64,000 nucleotides of DNA from Bacteroidota bacterium (GTDB taxonomy: Bacteria; Bacteroidota; JABWAT01): positions 124,001 through 188,000 of the forward strand of contig JAIUNL010000005.1 in assembly GCA_020161835.1 (NCBI GenBank). Direction: 5' to 3'. The notes below the pieces were generated by a model. It searched no databases and was not told the origin of the DNA. It saw only the letters and a program-made list of their open reading frames with translations. The position numbers and the translations under genes are program-made. Numbering within the stretch: position 1 is the stretch's first letter; the number at the start of each line of letters is the position of its first letter. Below, one piece after another: positions 62,134-64,000 of the stretch.

Positions 62134-62633
62134 GGGTGTAAAAACGTCAGGTGCCTTATTTTGCAGATTACAATATTGTTAAGAAAACGCTGGTGTTTTA
62201 ATCCGTTTTGGGGTTGTCGGATTTCTTTTTTTAATTGATTCACGATTCACCATTTATTTATTTTTGTGCCCCCTTCTTTTTATCGGTGGGAGAGTCCCTG
62301 AAGTTCATGGTTAAAGTGAAAAATTAAACAGGCACAACTCGTCGTTTCGGTTTTCAGACAAATTCTGGTTTTTCTTTTTTCAGGGGGTGAAATGACCTCT
62401 GCATGATGTCAACCTGAAGGGTAGAGCCACGATGTAGAGACGCCCATATAGGTCGTCTCTACGACATTCAATTATCCTTCGTATTCCCGCTTACCACGTA
62501 TCACGTACCACATATCACCCTCCCTTTCCCCCATTTCATCCGGTCAAAAAATTATTTCATCCGTAAAAGGCAGAATTATTGCCCAAATCGCCTGAACTTT
62601 GTTCCCAGATTTTAAACTAACCGGAGAAGCCTT
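62134..62633. other. gene-free stretch between PiT and TonB receptor genes
   Basis: Mostly AT-rich DNA. It contains the second AGAGACGCCC-ATATA-GGTCGTCTCT palindrome (62,436-62,460, one stem mismatch) with GTAGAGCCACGAT in front, and a short string of CACGTATCACGTACCACATATCACC words (62,496-62,519 region). No tRNA, riboswitch or ORF with a credible start was found. Confidence 0.6.
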
Positions 62634-64000
62634 ATGTCAGTTCGTCTTATCGCCCTTTTAATTCTGCTTGCTTTTGCAGGTGCCGGCGTTTCTGCTGCAA
62701 CCAATCCCAACCCACCGGCTGCCGCAAATGACGCCAAATTGAGCCGTATTTATGGTAAAGTGGTTGACCGTGCCACGAAAGAAGCTCTTATCGGAGCAAA
62801 CGTGATCATTATTCAAACCCAAATGGGTTCAGCCACCGATTTAAACGGAAATTATTCCATCGAAAAAATCCCGGGCGGCATTTATAACGTGAAAATATCC
62901 ATGCTGGGATACACCCCGATTGTGAAAACGGATATTTCCGTCAGTCCGCTGAATCCAACCTACCTGAATATCGAGCTGGAATCCGCAACGATCGAACTCA
63001 AAGAAGAAATTGTGGTCGAAGGTTCTTACTTCTACAAACCCACCGAAACCCCAACCAGTATGCAATCTTACAGTTATGAAGAAATCAGACGTGCACCGGG
63101 TGCTGCAGGTGATATTTCGAGAATGATTCAAACGATGCCCGGTGTGGTTCAAACCACTGACAGCCGGAATGACCTGATCGTTCGTGGCGGAAGTCCGGCT
63201 GAAAATCTGAATCTGGTAGAAGGATTTGAAATCCCCAACATTAACCACTTTGGTTCACAGGGTTCTTCAGGCGGACCTATCGGGATGATGCAGACCGAGT
63301 TTATTTCTGAAGCCAACTTTCTGACCGGCGGATTCCCTTCCCTTTACGGCGACAAACTGTCCTCCATTCTGGATATCAGACTGAGAGAAGGAAATCCTGA
63401 CCGTCTGACCGGTAACCTTGAAATGTCAATGGCCGGTGCCGGTGGAACGATTGAAGGACCTATCGGAAAAAGTACAACCTTTATGTTCAATGCCCGCCGG
63501 TCTTATCTTGATCTGATTCAGGATGCCATTCAGCTTGCTGCCGTTCCCGGATACACCAACATCAATGCAAAAGTTACCCACGAAATTGATGAGCATAACA
63601 GCTTGAACTTTGTTGCGCTTGCCGGATTCGATGACATCCACTTTGAAGACGATCCGAAAGAAACTGATCCGGAAAAAAGACTCAGTGAAGATGTGAAATC
63701 TGGCGGATATCAATATCTGCTGGGAGCTTCCTGGCGTCATTTGTACGATAACAAATCTTTCGGCAATCTCTACGTCTGGTCGACCTGGAATAACTACGAA
63801 GCAAAAGTTATCAATCTGTTCCGTCCGGAAAATGCACCTGACCGTCTTTCTGTTGACAACAAATCAGACGAACGGCTTTTTGGTGCTAAATATATGTACT
63901 CCACCTATCTGGGTAAAAACATTGAATTCAACGCCGGTGCTTCGCTGAAACAAACCGGTTTCAAGTATGATCTCGTTTATGGCGGTGACACCAATGCTTT
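62634..64000 (+). CDS. TonB-dependent outer-membrane receptor, 5' part (runs off right edge)
   Basis: 455 codons are visible without a stop. The signal peptide MSVRLIALLILLAFAGAGVSA is followed by a carboxypeptidase-regulatory-like domain (~40-125: IYGKVVDRATKEALIGANVII ... GGIYNVKISMLGYTP), then the plug domain (APGAAGDISRMIQTMPGVV, DLIVRGGSPAENLNLVEGFEIPN, GGFPSLYGDKLSSILDIRLREG), and the first barrel strands. This layout is typical of Bacteroidota receptors that import siderophores, vitamins or glycans. No SusD partner can be seen. GGAG lies eight bases before the ATG. Confidence 0.93.
   Translation, partial: MSVRLIALLILLAFAGAGVSAATNPNPPAAANDAKLSRIYGKVVDRATKEALIGANVIIIQTQMGSATDLNGNYSIEKIPGGIYNVKISMLGYTPIVKTDISVSPLNPTYLNIELESATIELKEEIVVEGSYFYKPTETPTSMQSYSYEEIRRAPGAAGDISRMIQTMPGVVQTTDSRNDLIVRGGSPAENLNLVEGFEIPNINHFGSQGSSGGPIGMMQTEFISEANFLTGGFPSLYGDKLSSILDIRLREGNPDRLTGNLEMSMAGAGGTIEGPIGKSTTFMFNARRSYLDLIQDAIQLAAVPGYTNINAKVTHEIDEHNSLNFVALAGFDDIHFEDDPKETDPEKRLSEDVKSGGYQYLLGASWRHLYDNKSFGNLYVWSTWNNYEAKVINLFRPENAPDRLSVDNKSDERLFGAKYMYSTYLGKNIEFNAGASLKQTGFKYDLVYGGDTNA

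Noticed and set aside
62281..62310. GGTGGGAGAGTCCC as a possible glycine-riboswitch-like core
   Set aside because: Only one short match; no second aptamer, no supporting helices, and no glycine gene downstream.

Overview
The window comes from a bacterium of the Bacteroidota or a sister phylum in the FCB group. This is inferred from the sequence. At least five genes are preceded by the Bacteroidota-type promoter TTTG/TTG-N19-21-TAnnTTTG (clearest before tpiA, metB, gltB and the efflux operon). The right edge carries a TonB-dependent receptor with an N-terminal carboxypeptidase-regulatory-like plug extension, and a four-helix-bundle (S23) gene and many lipoproteins are present. No rRNA, tRNA, CRISPR array, transposase or phage gene was found.

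Layout: (1) 1-5,332: a minus-strand branched-chain amino acid operon, ilvB-ilvN-ilvC-leuB-leuA (leuA runs off the left edge). It has a near-consensus promoter, a candidate leader peptide rich in Leu/Ile/Val, and two mutually exclusive hairpins ahead of ilvB. (2) 5,616-11,716: separate genes for a membrane-anchored unknown, a PBP4-type peptidase, a DUF1232-like protein, uracil phosphoribosyltransferase, a PHP-domain metallohydrolase and a double-UspA protein. (3) 11,800-20,108: a tightly packed minus-strand set, trpS-scpA-scpB-rluB-ntrC-like-lolD-like-nadA-nadB, in which nearly every stop overlaps or touches the next start. (4) 20,314-27,345: HNH nuclease, tpiA, a cystathionine gamma-synthase/lyase, gatB, a Spy-like periplasmic protein and an AAA ATPase. 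(5) 27,484-40,191: an almost complete assimilatory sulfate operon on the minus strand, cysH-cobA-cysI-sbp-cysT-cysW-cysA-cysC-cysD-[S23 cassette]-cysN-cysG(N)-cysQ. It covers sulfate import, activation, reduction, siroheme synthesis and PAP disposal. Its long leader encodes a short peptide ending Cys-Cys-Cys. (6) 40,372-47,707: an outer-membrane-like protein and a lipoprotein, then a MacAB/LolCDE-type efflux operon. (7) 47,921-53,348: a serine hydrolase, a small outer-membrane-type protein, a glycerophosphodiesterase lipoprotein, a TPR-histidine kinase and a NifX-like protein. (8) 53,571-59,959: gltB-gltD (GOGAT). (9) 60,677-62,092: a PiT phosphate transporter. (10) 62,634 to the end: the 5' part of a TonB-dependent receptor gene.

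The most interesting signals are regulatory and structural. Two biosynthetic operons, ilv/leu and cys, share the same TTGACA-N17-TATTATTGC promoter. Each is followed by a leader ORF whose C-terminus is enriched in the amino acid made by the operon, which suggests ribosome-stalling control. The cysD-cysN pair is split by an S23-type four-helix-bundle gene flanked by long imperfect inverted repeats, which looks like a small insertion cassette. Gene-free joints are filled with a mosaic of short palindromes and low-complexity repeat families. One composite repeat is present as inverted copies about 5.6 kb apart.

Start codons were moved inward from the longest frame where a ribosome binding site, stop-start overlap, signal peptide or promoter position supported it. 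All functions are from recognised motifs and family knowledge; no database search was run.
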